Shown here: positions 16,886-25,177 of the stretch, one piece after another
How the letters are laid out: each line of letters starts with the position of its first letter
Numbering within the stretch: position 1 is the first letter of the stretch
Notes under the pieces: model-generated
What the model was told of the DNA's origin: nothing
Seen by the model: only the letters and a program-made list of their open reading frames with translations
The model's database searches: none
Source: Nonomuraea cavernae
GTDB taxonomy: Bacteria > Actinomycetota > Actinomycetes > Streptosporangiales > Streptosporangiaceae
Direction: 5' to 3'
NCBI RefSeq assembly: GCF_014646355.1
Contig: NZ_BMNH01000045.1
Location: 1 to 45,302, forward strand
Length of the DNA stretch: 45,302 nt
Program-made: the position numbers and the translations under genes

Positions 16886-18597
16886 GGCGTCGCCCGGCCG
16901 CCACCGCGAACCCCGCCGGCGTCTCCGGCCGCGTCTCCAGCCGCGTTTCCGGTCGCGTCTCCGGCCGCGTTTCCGGTCGCGTCTCCGGTCGCGTCTCCAG
17001 CCGCGTCTCCAGCCGCGACGGGCGCGCGCAGCTCGCCCTTCAGCACCTTGCCGCTGGCGTTGCGCGGCAGCGAGGCGACGAACTCGACGATCCGCGGCAC
17101 CTTGAAGTTCGCCATCCGTTCGCGCGCCCAGGCGATGATCTCTCCGGCGTCGGCCTCGGCGTCCCTGCGCGGCACGACGTAGGCCTTGGGCACCTCCCCC
17201 AGCCGTTCGTCCGGCACGCCGACGACGGCGACCTCGACGATCGCCGGATGGCGGGCGAGGACCTGCTCCACCTCGGCCGGCGACACGTTGAACCCGCCCA
17301 CGAAGAACAGGTCCTTGAGCCGGTCGGTGATCTTGAGGTTGCCGTCCGCGTCGAGCGTCCCGATGTCGCCGGAGCGCAGCCAGCCGTCGGCGTCGATCGC
17401 CTCCTCGGTGGCCGCCGGGTCCTCCCAGTAGCCGGGCGTGACGTTGGCGCCGCGGATCAGCACCTCCCCCGGCTGGCCGGGAGGAAGGTCCCGGCCGCGA
17501 GGGTCGACGATCCGGAGCTCGACGCCCGGCAGGGCCCGGCCGTTGCTGCGGGCGATCACGTCCGCCGAGTCGCCCGCGCGGCACATGGTGGCCGTGCCGA
17601 AGCACTCCGTCATCCCGTACGCGGTGATGAAGTGCTCGAACGGCAGCTCCGAGCGCGCGCGCTCGACCAGCGCCACCGGCACGACCGCCGCCCCGGTGGC
17701 GGCCACCCGCAGCGAGCCGAGATCGTAGGCCTCCCGCTCGGAGCTCTCCAGCAGCGAGTAGTAGATCGTGGGCGAGCCGTTCATGACCGAGACGCCGTGC
17801 GCCTCGATGAGCCGCATCGCCTCGACCGGGTCGAAGACCGCCATCGGCACGACGGTCAGGCCGTGCAGGAGGCTGGTGATCATCCCGGCCTTGTTGCCGC
17901 CCGTGTGGAAGAACGGCAGCGTGACCAGGTAGCGGTCGCCGGGCCGCAACCCCCAGATCTGGCCGTACGTCCGGTAGAGGTCCAGCGAGGGGCCGTGCGG
18001 GATCGTCACCCCCTTGGCCCGCCCGGTGGTGCCCGAGGTGAAGATGATCTCCGCCAGGTCGTCCGGCTGCACCGCCAGCGCCGCCTCCCGGGCCGCGTCG
18101 GCAGGCACCCGCTCACCGCGCGCGAGGAAGGCGTCCCAGCCGAGCAGGCCCGGGTCGCCCGGCGCGTCCGCGCCCAGCATGTCCACCACGAGGAGATCGT
18201 CCAGGCAGGCGCCGTTCTCCTCTCCCGGCTCGCGGACGACTCCGGCGTAGTCGTAGCCGAGGAAGCCGCCGTCGACGAGAACCGCCCTCGCGCGTACCCG
18301 GGCCAGGATCTCGCGGGCCTCGGGGCCGCGGTAGCGGGTGTTGACGGGGACGACGGTCGCGCCGGCGCAGTGCAGGCCGAGCGACGCGACGATCCAGCGG
18401 TGGGAGTTGGGCGCCCACAGGCTCACCCGGTCGCCGCGTCCGATGCCGAGCGCGATGGCGGCGCGGGCGACCTTCAGCGCCGCGTCCAGCAGCTCGCGGA
18501 AGGTCAGCTCGGTCTCGCCGTCGACGACGGCGAGCCGGTCACCGAAGCGTTCGGCGCTGCCCATCAGCACCCGGGGGATGGTCCGCTCCGCGCTCAT
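16882..18597 (-). CDS. AMP-forming acyl-CoA ligase, FadD3-like
   Basis: This protein of about 571 aa is an ANL-superfamily adenylate-forming enzyme. P-loop FTSGTTGRAKG lies at 186-196, with YGMTEC, the hinge region DRLKDLFFVGGFNVSPAEVE and the catalytic Lys near the end of the core (NASGKVLKGEL). The architecture closely resembles mycobacterial FadD3, which activates the steroid-ring-derived acid HIP; this is family resemblance, not proof of substrate. The C-terminal 30 or so residues are an Ala-Gly-Asp-Thr repeat encoded by a 12-bp minisatellite. Its ATG overlaps the preceding ECH stop. Confidence 0.93.
   Translation of the reverse strand: MSAERTIPRVLMGSAERFGDRLAVVDGETELTFRELLDAALKVARAAIALGIGRGDRVSLWAPNSHRWIVASLGLHCAGATVVPVNTRYRGPEAREILARVRARAVLVDGGFLGYDYAGVVREPGEENGACLDDLLVVDMLGADAPGDPGLLGWDAFLARGERVPADAAREAALAVQPDDLAEIIFTSGTTGRAKGVTIPHGPSLDLYRTYGQIWGLRPGDRYLVTLPFFHTGGNKAGMITSLLHGLTVVPMAVFDPVEAMRLIEAHGVSVMNGSPTIYYSLLESSEREAYDLGSLRVAATGAAVVPVALVERARSELPFEHFITAYGMTECFGTATMCRAGDSADVIARSNGRALPGVELRIVDPRGRDLPPGQPGEVLIRGANVTPGYWEDPAATEEAIDADGWLRSGDIGTLDADGNLKITDRLKDLFFVGGFNVSPAEVEQVLARHPAIVEVAVVGVPDERLGEVPKAYVVPRRDAEADAGEIIAWARERMANFKVPRIVEFVASLPRNASGKVLKGELRAPVAAGDAAGDATGDATGNAAGDATGNAAGDAAGDAGGVRGGGRATP
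16921..17016 (-). repeat. 12-bp minisatellite encoding the C-terminal tail of the ligase
   Basis: Eight consecutive 12-bp units based on GTCTCCGGCCGC (plus strand) run from 16921 to 17016 with only C/T and G/A variation. In the ligase frame they encode A(A/T)G(D/N) tetrapeptides. The unit length is a multiple of three, so copy changes keep the frame and the GTGA junction to the next gene. Confidence 0.92.
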
Positions 18598-19406
18598 CGG
18601 CCGGCGAACTTCGGCTCGCGCTTCTCGACGAAGGCGCTGAGCCCCTCGCGGAAGTCCTGGCTGCGTGAGGAGATCTCCAGCGAGTACGCCTCGGCGGGCA
18701 ACTGCTCGCGCAGGGCGGCGTCGGCGGCCTGGTTGATGAGGGCCTTGGTGAGGCCGAGCGCGACCGTCGGCCCGGCGGCCAGCCGGGCGGCGAGCGCGCC
18801 GGCCGCCTCACCCGCCTCGCCCGGTCCGGTGACCTCGTGGACGACGCCCCACTCGTGCGCGGTGGAGGCGTCGAGGCGCTCGCCGAGCATGAGCAGCCGG
18901 CGGGCCCGCAGCGGCCCGACCGCCCGGGTGGTCAGCCAGGTCGCGCCGCTGTCCGGCGTCATCCCCCGGGTGACGAACGGCTGCCAGAAGGTGGCCGTGG
19001 AGTCGGCGACCACGAAGTCCGCGGCGAGCGCGAGCTGGAACCCGATGCCGACCGCGTAGCCCGTCACCGCGCACACGACCGGGATCTGCAGCTCACAGAG
19101 CTGCGGGATCAGCCGGTGGGCCTGGGAGGGCAGCCGGCGTTGGATCGCTCCCGGCCGGGGGCGCGTGCCCTGGCCGGCGTTGCGCCCGACGATGTCGAAG
19201 CCGCTGCAGAAGTCGCCGCCCGCTCCGGACAGGAGCACGGCGCGCACCCGCTCGTCGTTCTGGGCGAGCTCGAAAGCGTCGACGAGCGCGCGCAACGATC
19301 GGTCGTCCAGGGCGTTGCGCCGGCGCGGATCGTTCAGGCGCAGCGTCAGGACGCCGCCGGTCAGGTCGATGTCGACTCCGCCGACGGCCGGGTACTCACT
19401 CAGCAT
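18594..19406 (-). CDS. Enoyl-CoA hydratase/isomerase family protein
   Basis: This crotonase-fold protein of about 270 aa has the oxyanion-hole segments SGAGGDFCSGFDI and VTGYAVGIGFQLALAAD. The usual first catalytic Glu region reads ATFWQPFVTRGMTPDSG, so the active site departs from classic hydratase and may serve isomerisation or another crotonase reaction. The start at 19406 is only 6 nt from a perfect TATAAT box, implying a leaderless mRNA. It is first in the operon ECH-ligase-thioesterase (ATGA overlap at 18594-18597). Confidence 0.9.
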   Translation of the reverse strand: MLSEYPAVGGVDIDLTGGVLTLRLNDPRRRNALDDRSLRALVDAFELAQNDERVRAVLLSGAGGDFCSGFDIVGRNAGQGTRPRPGAIQRRLPSQAHRLIPQLCELQIPVVCAVTGYAVGIGFQLALAADFVVADSTATFWQPFVTRGMTPDSGATWLTTRAVGPLRARRLLMLGERLDASTAHEWGVVHEVTGPGEAGEAAGALAARLAAGPTVALGLTKALINQAADAALREQLPAEAYSLEISSRSQDFREGLSAFVEKREPKFAGR

Positions 19407-19423
19407 GCAAGCATTATAAAGAT
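19407..19423 (-). promoter_or_regulatory. Leaderless promoter and cluster motif, copy 3
   Basis: The minus strand reads ATCTTTATAATGCTTGC, 14 of 17 identical to the copy at 19463-19479. It contains TATAAT (19418-19413) followed by exactly 6 nt and then the ATG of the hydratase. Transcription should begin at or next to the start codon. Promoter and putative operator coincide. Confidence 0.65.
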
Positions 19424-19462
19424 GGACTCTTGCCGCGCCAGCCTACCCATACGCTTATTGCT

Positions 19463-19479
19463 ATCTTTACAATGATTGA
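19463..19479 (+). promoter_or_regulatory. Cluster operator-like motif, copy 4 (ligase promoter)
   Basis: The sequence is ATCTTTACAATGATTGA, one mismatch from 16031-16047. It faces copy 3 across the divergent region, and its TACAAT (19468-19473) is at the same place as TATAAT in copy 3, serving the rightward ligase gene at 19508. Confidence 0.65.
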
Positions 19480-19507
19480 GTTGCAAGAGGCTGATGAGAG
19501 GATGGCG

Positions 19508-21175
19508 ATGAGCACGAGCGTTCCCACCGAGGGCGGGCCACCCGTTCCGCCTCCGGCCGAGCGGCACGACCGGTCGCTGGTCGAGCTGCTGGACGATCTC
19601 CCCGCGCTCGACGACACCATCGTGGTGCACTCGACGGCCGGCACCCTGAGCCACGCCGGGCTGCGCGCCGCCGTGTCCGCGGTGGCGGACGCGCTGACCA
19701 GGGCCGGGGTGGGGCCGGGCCATCCCGTGGGCGCGCTGGTCGGATCGGGCATGACCGGGGTGGTCGCGATGTTCGCGGTCTGGACGGTGGGCGCGGTCTA
19801 CATGCCGATCAACCGCCGCAGCACCGGCCGCGAGGTGGCCGACCTCCTCGCCGACACTCCCGTCAGCCTGCTCCTCGGCACCGCCCCCGACCTCGCGGAG
19901 CTCGCTGGGTTCGCGGAGCCTGCGGAGCTCGCGGAGCTCGACCGCCAGACCGGCTTGCTCGGCGAACCCCGCGAACCCCGCGAACTCGGCGAACTCGGAC
20001 TGGTCGAGCTCGACGAGACGGAGTGGAGCGCGACGGTCCGGCGGCCGGCGAGCGCCCCGGCCGCGGCCTACGACGGCGACATCGCGCTGGTCCTGCGCAC
20101 CTCGGGCACCACCGGCAAGCCCAAGGCCGTGCTGCTGCGCCATCGCAGCACGATCGACGCCCTGGATTCGAGCCTGCGCAAGCTGCGCCGGCGCGGTCCC
20201 GCCCCGCGCGAGAAGCGGCCGACGATCCGGGTCAACCTCATCCCGCTGTCGCTCGCGCTCTGGTCCGGCATCTTCAACACGCTGTTCTCGCTCCGCGCGG
20301 GGTTCGGCGTCGTGCTGCTCGACCGGTTCACTCCGCCGGTCTTCGCCGCCGCCGTCCACACGCACCGGCTCAAGTCCACGGTGCTCGCGCCCGCGATGAT
20401 CACGATGCTCTGCGACAGTGACGAGATCGACACGCTGGAGCCGCTGGAGATCGTCCGGTCCATCACGGCGCCGCTCTCACCGGCCACCGCCCGGCGCTTC
20501 CACGAGCGGTTCGGCGTCCTCGTCCTCAACTCCTACGGGCAGACCGAGCTCGGCGGGGAGGTGGTCGGGTGGACGATCGAGGACATCCGGAGCTTCGGCA
20601 CGGAGAAGCTCGGCGCCGCGGGCCGCCCCTACGACGACGTCGACCTGCGCGTCCTGGACGAGAACGACGAGGACGTCGCCTTGGGCGAACTCGGCCACAT
20701 CCACATCCGCTCGCCGTTCCGGATGCGCGGCTACGCCGCCGCCGACGGCTCGCCCGAGCCGCCGGACGACGATCGGATCGTGGACGGCTTCCTGCGCACC
20801 GGCGACATCGGCCGGATGGACGCCGACGGCTTCCTGTGGATCGAGGGAAGGGTCAGCGATATGATCAACCGCGGCGGTCTCAAGATCTTCCCCGACGAGG
20901 TCGAGGAGGTGCTGCGGCGCCACCCCTCCGTGCGCGACGCCGCGGTCGCGGGGGTGCCCGACGGCCGCCTCGGCGAAGTGCCCCACGCCTGGATCGTGCC
21001 GCAGTCAGGAGAGATCGACGCCGCGGCACTCGAAGCCTGGTGCCGCGAGCGGCTGGTCGCCTACAAGGTGCCGGTGGCCTTCGCCGTGGTCGAGACGATG
21101 CCGCGCTCCGACGTGGGCAAGCTGCTGCGCCGGCAGTTGCGGGCCACCGTTGCTCCACCGGAAGTTACGCTGTAG
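19508..21175 (+). CDS. AMP-forming acyl-CoA ligase/synthetase (ANL superfamily)
   Basis: This protein of about 555 aa has the AMP-binding P-loop TSGTTGKPK at 198-206, the NSYGQTELGG A5 motif, FLRTGDIGRMDADGFLWIEGR and DMINRGGLKIFPDEVEE, and the catalytic Lys in DVGKLLRRQL. The start ATG at 19508 is favoured over 19502 because GAGAGG sits 6 nt upstream. Residues 129-170 are a Glu/Leu/Ala/Pro repeat inserted before the P-loop domain. The family activates carboxylic acids to CoA thioesters. It is followed by the GntR regulator. Confidence 0.9.
   Translation: MSTSVPTEGGPPVPPPAERHDRSLVELLDDLPALDDTIVVHSTAGTLSHAGLRAAVSAVADALTRAGVGPGHPVGALVGSGMTGVVAMFAVWTVGAVYMPINRRSTGREVADLLADTPVSLLLGTAPDLAELAGFAEPAELAELDRQTGLLGEPREPRELGELGLVELDETEWSATVRRPASAPAAAYDGDIALVLRTSGTTGKPKAVLLRHRSTIDALDSSLRKLRRRGPAPREKRPTIRVNLIPLSLALWSGIFNTLFSLRAGFGVVLLDRFTPPVFAAAVHTHRLKSTVLAPAMITMLCDSDEIDTLEPLEIVRSITAPLSPATARRFHERFGVLVLNSYGQTELGGEVVGWTIEDIRSFGTEKLGAAGRPYDDVDLRVLDENDEDVALGELGHIHIRSPFRMRGYAAADGSPEPPDDDRIVDGFLRTGDIGRMDADGFLWIEGRVSDMINRGGLKIFPDEVEEVLRRHPSVRDAAVAGVPDGRLGEVPHAWIVPQSGEIDAAALEAWCRERLVAYKVPVAFAVVETMPRSDVGKLLRRQLRATVAPPEVTL
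19892..20017 (+). repeat. Repeat tract within ligase gene
   Basis: Units GCGGAGCTC and GCGGAGCCT repeat in the first half. GCGAACCCC/GCGAACTCG repeat in the second half and are roughly the reverse complement of the first. Together they encode ELAxFAEPAELAEL and GEPREPRELGEL-type residues and could fold as a long imperfect hairpin. Confidence 0.65.
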
Positions 21176-21179
21176 TCCT

Positions 21180-21196
21180 AATGATTGTATGATTGA
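21180..21196 (+). promoter_or_regulatory. Cluster motif, copy 5, in the GntR promoter
   Basis: The right half TATGATTGA matches copies 2 and 4 perfectly over nine bases; the left half is degenerate. ATGATTG is repeated directly (21181-21187 and 21189-21195), and TATGAT (21188-21193) is a good -10. GTCCTAATG just upstream (21175-21183) recurs at 25039-25047. Autoregulation by the GntR protein is inferred. Confidence 0.5.
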
Positions 21197-21275
21197 CGCC
21201 GGGGTTATACGCGACATTGACAGCGCCAGTCCGACGCGGGCCCATGTCGCCGTCTACGAGTACGGGAGGGGTTCT

Positions 21276-22073
21276 GTGCGACAGCTACGACAGCCGCGTC
21301 TGGCAGAGATCGTCGCCGCCAAGTTGCGCGACGACATCCTTGCGGGCCGGTTGACGGAGGGCGACAGCCTGCCCCGTCAGGAGCACCTGTTCACCGAGTT
21401 CCGGGTCAGTCTGCCCGCCGTGCGCGAGGCCATGCGGATCCTCGAGACCGAGGGCCTCGTCTCGGTCAGGCGCGGCAACGTCGGCGGCGCCGTCGTCCAC
21501 CTCCCCACTCCGCAGCGCATCGCCCGCACGATCAGCATGGTGCTGCAGACGCGGCGCACGGACATGGCCGATGTGAGCGGCGCCCTGCTCCACCTCGAGC
21601 CCACGTGCGTCGCGCTCTGCGCCGAGCGGCCCGACCGCGCCGAGACGACCGTGCCCGCGCTGCGCCAGGTCATCGAGGAGCAGCACGAGGCCTTCGACGA
21701 CCCCGAGCAGTTCCCCATCCGGGCCCGGCGCTTCCACGAGAAGCTCGTCGAGACCTGCGGCAACGAGACGATGATCGTCATCATCGGCTCCCTGGAGATC
21801 ATCTGGACCGCGCACGAGTCCACCGTGTGGTCGGAGGCCTCGCTCAACGAGGAGACCGACCCCGACTCGCCGATGGCCCGCAAGTCCCGCCGGGCGGCGC
21901 TTCGCGACCACGAGAAGCTCGTCGACGCGATCGAGGCCGGCGACGGGGCTCGGGCGGTCAAGCTGGCCAGCGCCCACCTGGCGGCGACGCGGCGGTCGAG
22001 TCTCGGCTCGGCCGACGGCGACATCGTCAACACCGACCTGCTCGACAACCTCGACTACTCCGCCTCTCGCTGA
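21276..22073 (+). CDS. FadR/FCD-type GntR transcriptional regulator
   Basis: This protein of about 265 aa has an N-terminal winged helix (residues 8-75: LAEIVAAKLRDDILAGRL, LPRQEHLFTEFRVSLPAVREAMRILETEGLV) and a helical FCD ligand-binding domain (85-225, with FHEKLVETCGNETM and DHEKLVDAIEAGD). The GTG at 21276 is chosen because GGGAGGGG lies 5 nt upstream and the domain begins right after it; an ATG at 21189 overlaps the promoter. FCD regulators bind carboxylate or acyl-CoA ligands. It is the prime candidate to read the repeated operator motif. A strong terminator follows. Confidence 0.92.
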   Translation: MRQLRQPRLAEIVAAKLRDDILAGRLTEGDSLPRQEHLFTEFRVSLPAVREAMRILETEGLVSVRRGNVGGAVVHLPTPQRIARTISMVLQTRRTDMADVSGALLHLEPTCVALCAERPDRAETTVPALRQVIEEQHEAFDDPEQFPIRARRFHEKLVETCGNETMIVIIGSLEIIWTAHESTVWSEASLNEETDPDSPMARKSRRAALRDHEKLVDAIEAGDGARAVKLASAHLAATRRSSLGSADGDIVNTDLLDNLDYSASR

Positions 22074-22110
22074 GGCGGACGGCTCCGAAGACCGACGGCT
22101 CCACGAGCGA

Positions 22111-22155
22111 ACGAAGGGCCCTCCCGGACATGTTCCGTCCGGGAGGGCCCTTCGT
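22111..22155. terminator. Strong bidirectional terminator hairpin
   Basis: Perfect 19-bp arms (22111-22129 and 22137-22155) enclose the 7-nt loop ATGTTCC. The stem begins ACGAAGGGCCCTCCC and ends GGGAGGGCCCTTCGT. It lies between the convergent GntR gene and the NitT/TauT-type operon, so it probably terminates both. Confidence 0.9.
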
Positions 22156-22218
22156 CTCGTGTCGTCTCGGCGAGACTCCCCGTCGGCCCGCTTGCCGACG
22201 TCGGCCCGCTTGCCGAGG

Positions 22219-23262
22219 TCAGCCCGCCTTGCCGACGGCCTCGGCGCGGATGGCGTCGTCGACCAGCTTGTCGGCCGGGATGATCTCGTCGTAGGTGAGC
22301 GTGCCCTTCACCTTCATGAACATCTCCTGCATCTCCGTCAGGGTGCCGGTGTTCACCGTGAGCGTGGGGTCGAAGACGTACAGGCCGCCCTTGCTGATCG
22401 TCTCGTCCGGCACCTTCATGAAGGTCGCCAGCGCCGAGACGACCTTGGCGTCCTTGCGCCAGTCGCCCAGCATCTGGTTCGTGGCGCAGGCGGTCGCCCT
22501 GATGAACTTCACGCCGGACGCCCGGTCCTCCTTGAGCAGGCGCGGGCCGTACATGATGCCGGAGGTCGTGCTCGTGCCGTAGGCCTTCTTGGAGTCGACG
22601 AGCGCGTGGGCGACGTCCTGTTCGAGCGCCTTCTGGGTCTCGGGGGCGATGAGGAGGGCTCCCTCGATGCCGCCGTTCTTGAGCGCCGGGACCATGTCGG
22701 GCAGCGCGAGCGAGACCAGTTCGACGTCGTCGAAGGTGAGGCCGCCGGCTTCGAGGGACTTGCCGAGCAGGTAGGACGTGGCGGTGCCGACCGTGCCGAG
22801 GACGCCCACGCGCTTGCCCTTGAGGTCCTCGACCTTCGCCACGCTCTTGCCGCCGAACAGGCCGCTCGGCGCGGCCTCGCCCTCGGGCGTGTTGACCGAG
22901 CCCAGCGAGGCGACCATCTTGAGCTCGGCGCCCTTGGCCACCTGGTTGAACATGCCGGCCGACGGCGACCCGACGTAGGCATCGAGCTTGTCGGTGGACA
23001 GGAAGGCGATGGCGTCCGCCGGGTTCTTGATCGGTGTGTACTCGACCGTCAGGCCCTCCTTCTGGAAGCAGCCGAGGGCGTCGGCGACGAAGGCCGGCGC
23101 GAGGGAGGCTCCAGAGATGTAGCCGACCTTGAGGGTGCTGGATCCGGCGGCGGGCGCGTCCTTCTCGTCGTCGCTGCCACAGCCGGCGAGCACGCCGAGG
23201 GCAAGGGCCGAGAGGGCGAACGCGGCCACGGCGCGACTCCGCATCGAGAGCCGAGCGGTCAC
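22219..23262 (-). CDS. NitT/TauT-type ABC transporter substrate-binding lipoprotein
   Basis: This protein of about 347 aa has a lipoprotein signal (LAGC, Cys28) and a type-2 periplasmic-binding fold of the SsuA/TauA/ThiY group: LKVGYISGASLAPAFVADALGCFQKEGLTVEY, then DLKGKRVGVLGTVGTATSYLL. GTG at 23262 is preceded by AAGGAA; an internal ATG (M7) is possible. It captures an organic anion such as a sulfonate, a carboxylate or a pyrimidine-like solute. It is last in the operon ATPase-permease-SBP, and the terminator at 22111-22155 follows. Confidence 0.92.
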   Translation of the reverse strand: MTARLSMRSRAVAAFALSALALGVLAGCGSDDEKDAPAAGSSTLKVGYISGASLAPAFVADALGCFQKEGLTVEYTPIKNPADAIAFLSTDKLDAYVGSPSAGMFNQVAKGAELKMVASLGSVNTPEGEAAPSGLFGGKSVAKVEDLKGKRVGVLGTVGTATSYLLGKSLEAGGLTFDDVELVSLALPDMVPALKNGGIEGALLIAPETQKALEQDVAHALVDSKKAYGTSTTSGIMYGPRLLKEDRASGVKFIRATACATNQMLGDWRKDAKVVSALATFMKVPDETISKGGLYVFDPTLTVNTGTLTEMQEMFMKVKGTLTYDEIIPADKLVDDAIRAEAVGKAG

Positions 23263-23335
23263 GGGGGGTTCCTTTCGATGGGGCGCACCGACCGGCGGAC
23301 GACGTCCGCCGGATCCGGTGCGTTCGTACGGTTGG

Positions 23336-24202
23336 TCAACGGTTCCAGGGGGTGAGCAGCCATTCGAGGCCCCGGAGGAGCATGCTGGCGATGACGCCGA
23401 TCACCGAGATCGAGACGATGCCCACGTACATGTGCTCCGGGACTCCGAGGTTCCACGAGTTCCACACCAGGAACCCGAGGCCCGCGTCGGCCGCCACGAA
23501 CTCGGCGCCGACGATGACGATGACGGCGAGACCGGAGGCGATCCGCATTCCGGTGATGGTCTGGGGCAGAGCGGCCGGAAGGGTGATGTGCCGCAGGGTC
23601 GCCCAGCGCGAGGCCCCGGACGACCGGCCGACGTCGCCGTAGCGGGGGGACACCCCGCTGACCGCGTCGATCGTGTTGATGAGCACCACGAAGAAGCAGG
23701 TGAGGGCGACGAGCAGGATCTTGCTCGTCTCGCCCAGGCCGAAGATCAGCAGGAGCAGCGGGAGGATCGCCAGCTTCGGGACCGTGTAGAGGGCGGCGAT
23801 CGTCGGCTCCAGCGCCACGCGCAGCAGCCGCACCGAGCCGATGAGGAGCCCGAGCACGACCGCGCTGAGGCTGCCGGCCAGGTAGCCGATCACGATGCGC
23901 TGCACGCTGGCGACGACCGACTCCTGGTAGACGCCGCTCTCGATGAGCTCGCCCCAGCTCGCGGCGATGGTCGTCGGAGCCGGGAAGTAGTTGCTCTCCA
24001 GCGTTCCGCCGCTCGCCAGGAGCTGCCAGAGGCCGATGAGGACGACGGGCGCCAGGATGGCGAGGCCCCGTTCGACGAGGCCGCGGCGCCTCGCGTACCC
24101 ACGCGGGTCGAGCTCGGCCGGTCCGGGGGTGATCGACCGCCAGGTGGCGCCGTCGGCGCGCGGCGTGGTCGCGGTGCCGGGGTCGCGGGTCACGGGGGTC
24201 AT
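23336..24202 (-). CDS. NitT/TauT-type ABC transporter permease
   Basis: This protein of about 288 aa has six predicted membrane spans and the EAA loop (GASRWATLRHITLPAALPQTITGMRIASG), as in SsuC/TauC. The segment NYFPAPTTIAASWGEL and the end GVIASMLLRGLEWLLTPW are typical. Its ATG overlaps the ATPase stop (ATGA at 24199-24202). It works with the ATPase and lipoprotein of the same operon. Confidence 0.93.
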   Translation of the reverse strand: MTPVTRDPGTATTPRADGATWRSITPGPAELDPRGYARRRGLVERGLAILAPVVLIGLWQLLASGGTLESNYFPAPTTIAASWGELIESGVYQESVVASVQRIVIGYLAGSLSAVVLGLLIGSVRLLRVALEPTIAALYTVPKLAILPLLLLIFGLGETSKILLVALTCFFVVLINTIDAVSGVSPRYGDVGRSSGASRWATLRHITLPAALPQTITGMRIASGLAVIVIVGAEFVAADAGLGFLVWNSWNLGVPEHMYVGIVSISVIGVIASMLLRGLEWLLTPWNR

Positions 24203-24999
24203 GCGGGCTGAAGTTCCCTTCGCAGTCGGTGCCAGATCTCGTCACGCAGGGCGGCGAAGTCGGGCGAGGCCCGGATCTCGTCGGGGTGACGGGGCCGGGC
24301 GAAGGGCACGTCGATCACCGTGGCGATGCGGCCCGGCCGGGCACTCATCACCGCGATGCGGTCACCGAGTAGCAGGGCCTCGTCGATGGAGTGGGTGACG
24401 AAGACGACGGTGTTCTGGTGCGCCTGCCAGAGCTCCAGCAGTTTCTCCTGCAGGAGCAGGCGGAGCTGGGCGTCGAGCGCGGCGAGCGGCTCGTCCATGA
24501 GGAGCAGCTCGGGCTGGACGGCGAGCGCCCGGGCGATGGCGACGCGCTGTTTCATCCCGCCGGAGACGGTGTCGGGATAGGCGCGTTCGAAGCCGCCGAG
24601 GTCGAGCTGGGCGAGCCAGTGGTCGGCGACCCGCCGCGCCTCCGCCTTGCGCATGCCGGTCTGGAGCAGCGGAAAGATCACGTTGTCGCGGATGGTCTTC
24701 CACGGGAACACGGAGTAGTCCTGGAACACGACGGCCGAGAGCGGCCGCGACGGATCGTCGTGACGCATCTCGATGACCCCGCTGGAGGGCCGCTCCAGCT
24801 GGGCCATGACCCTCAGCAACGTGGTCTTGCCGCATCCGGAGGGGCCCAGCAGGCACAGGAACTCGCCGTCGCGCACCTCCAGCGAGATGTCCGCGAGGGC
24901 CTGTACCGAGCCGGTGCCGGCGGGGAACACCTTGCCCACCTTCCGGACCGCGATCTTCACACCGGCTTCGGCGGCGCCGTCTGCGGGGAGTGGTGACAT
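24199..24999 (-). CDS. NitT/TauT-type ABC transporter ATPase
   Basis: This protein of about 266 aa has Walker A GPSGCGKTT, signature VSGGMKQRVAIARAL, Walker B LLLMDEPLAALD and the switch His in VFVTHSIDEAL. These are characteristic of SsuB/TauB. The ATG at 24999 (MSPLPADG) has AGAGAGG upstream; GTG at 25023 would add eight residues. First gene of the operon. The promoter region holds operator copy 25050-25066 and two overlapping inverted repeats. Confidence 0.93.
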   Translation of the reverse strand: MSPLPADGAAEAGVKIAVRKVGKVFPAGTGSVQALADISLEVRDGEFLCLLGPSGCGKTTLLRVMAQLERPSSGVIEMRHDDPSRPLSAVVFQDYSVFPWKTIRDNVIFPLLQTGMRKAEARRVADHWLAQLDLGGFERAYPDTVSGGMKQRVAIARALAVQPELLLMDEPLAALDAQLRLLLQEKLLELWQAHQNTVVFVTHSIDEALLLGDRIAVMSARPGRIATVIDVPFARPRHPDEIRASPDFAALRDEIWHRLRRELQPA

Positions 25000-25049
25000 C
25001 ACGAAGGGCCTCTCTGCGACCACCGTCCGAACGACGGAGTCCTAATGCA

Positions 25050-25070
25050 TCAATGATGTATAAGATACAT
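25050..25070 (-). promoter_or_regulatory. Cluster motif, copy 6, with overlapping inverted repeats
   Basis: The minus strand of 25050-25066 reads ATCTTATACATCATTGA, 12 of 17 matches to copy 2. It overlaps ATGTAT-AAG-ATACAT (25056-25070), a perfect 6-3-6 inverted repeat resembling FCD-GntR operators, and CATCA-A-TGATG (25048-25058), a perfect 5-1-5 inverted repeat. GTCCTAATG at 25039-25047 is shared with the GntR promoter. All lie upstream of the ABC operon. Confidence 0.6.
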
Positions 25071-25177
25071 ACCTAACGTGAGACAGACAAGGGTTTGTGA
25101 GCGCGGGCGGCGCCGGCCGCGCGCCGCCCGGAGACCCGCCTCGACGGACCGCGTCGTACCGCGTCGGGCGAGGTCAC

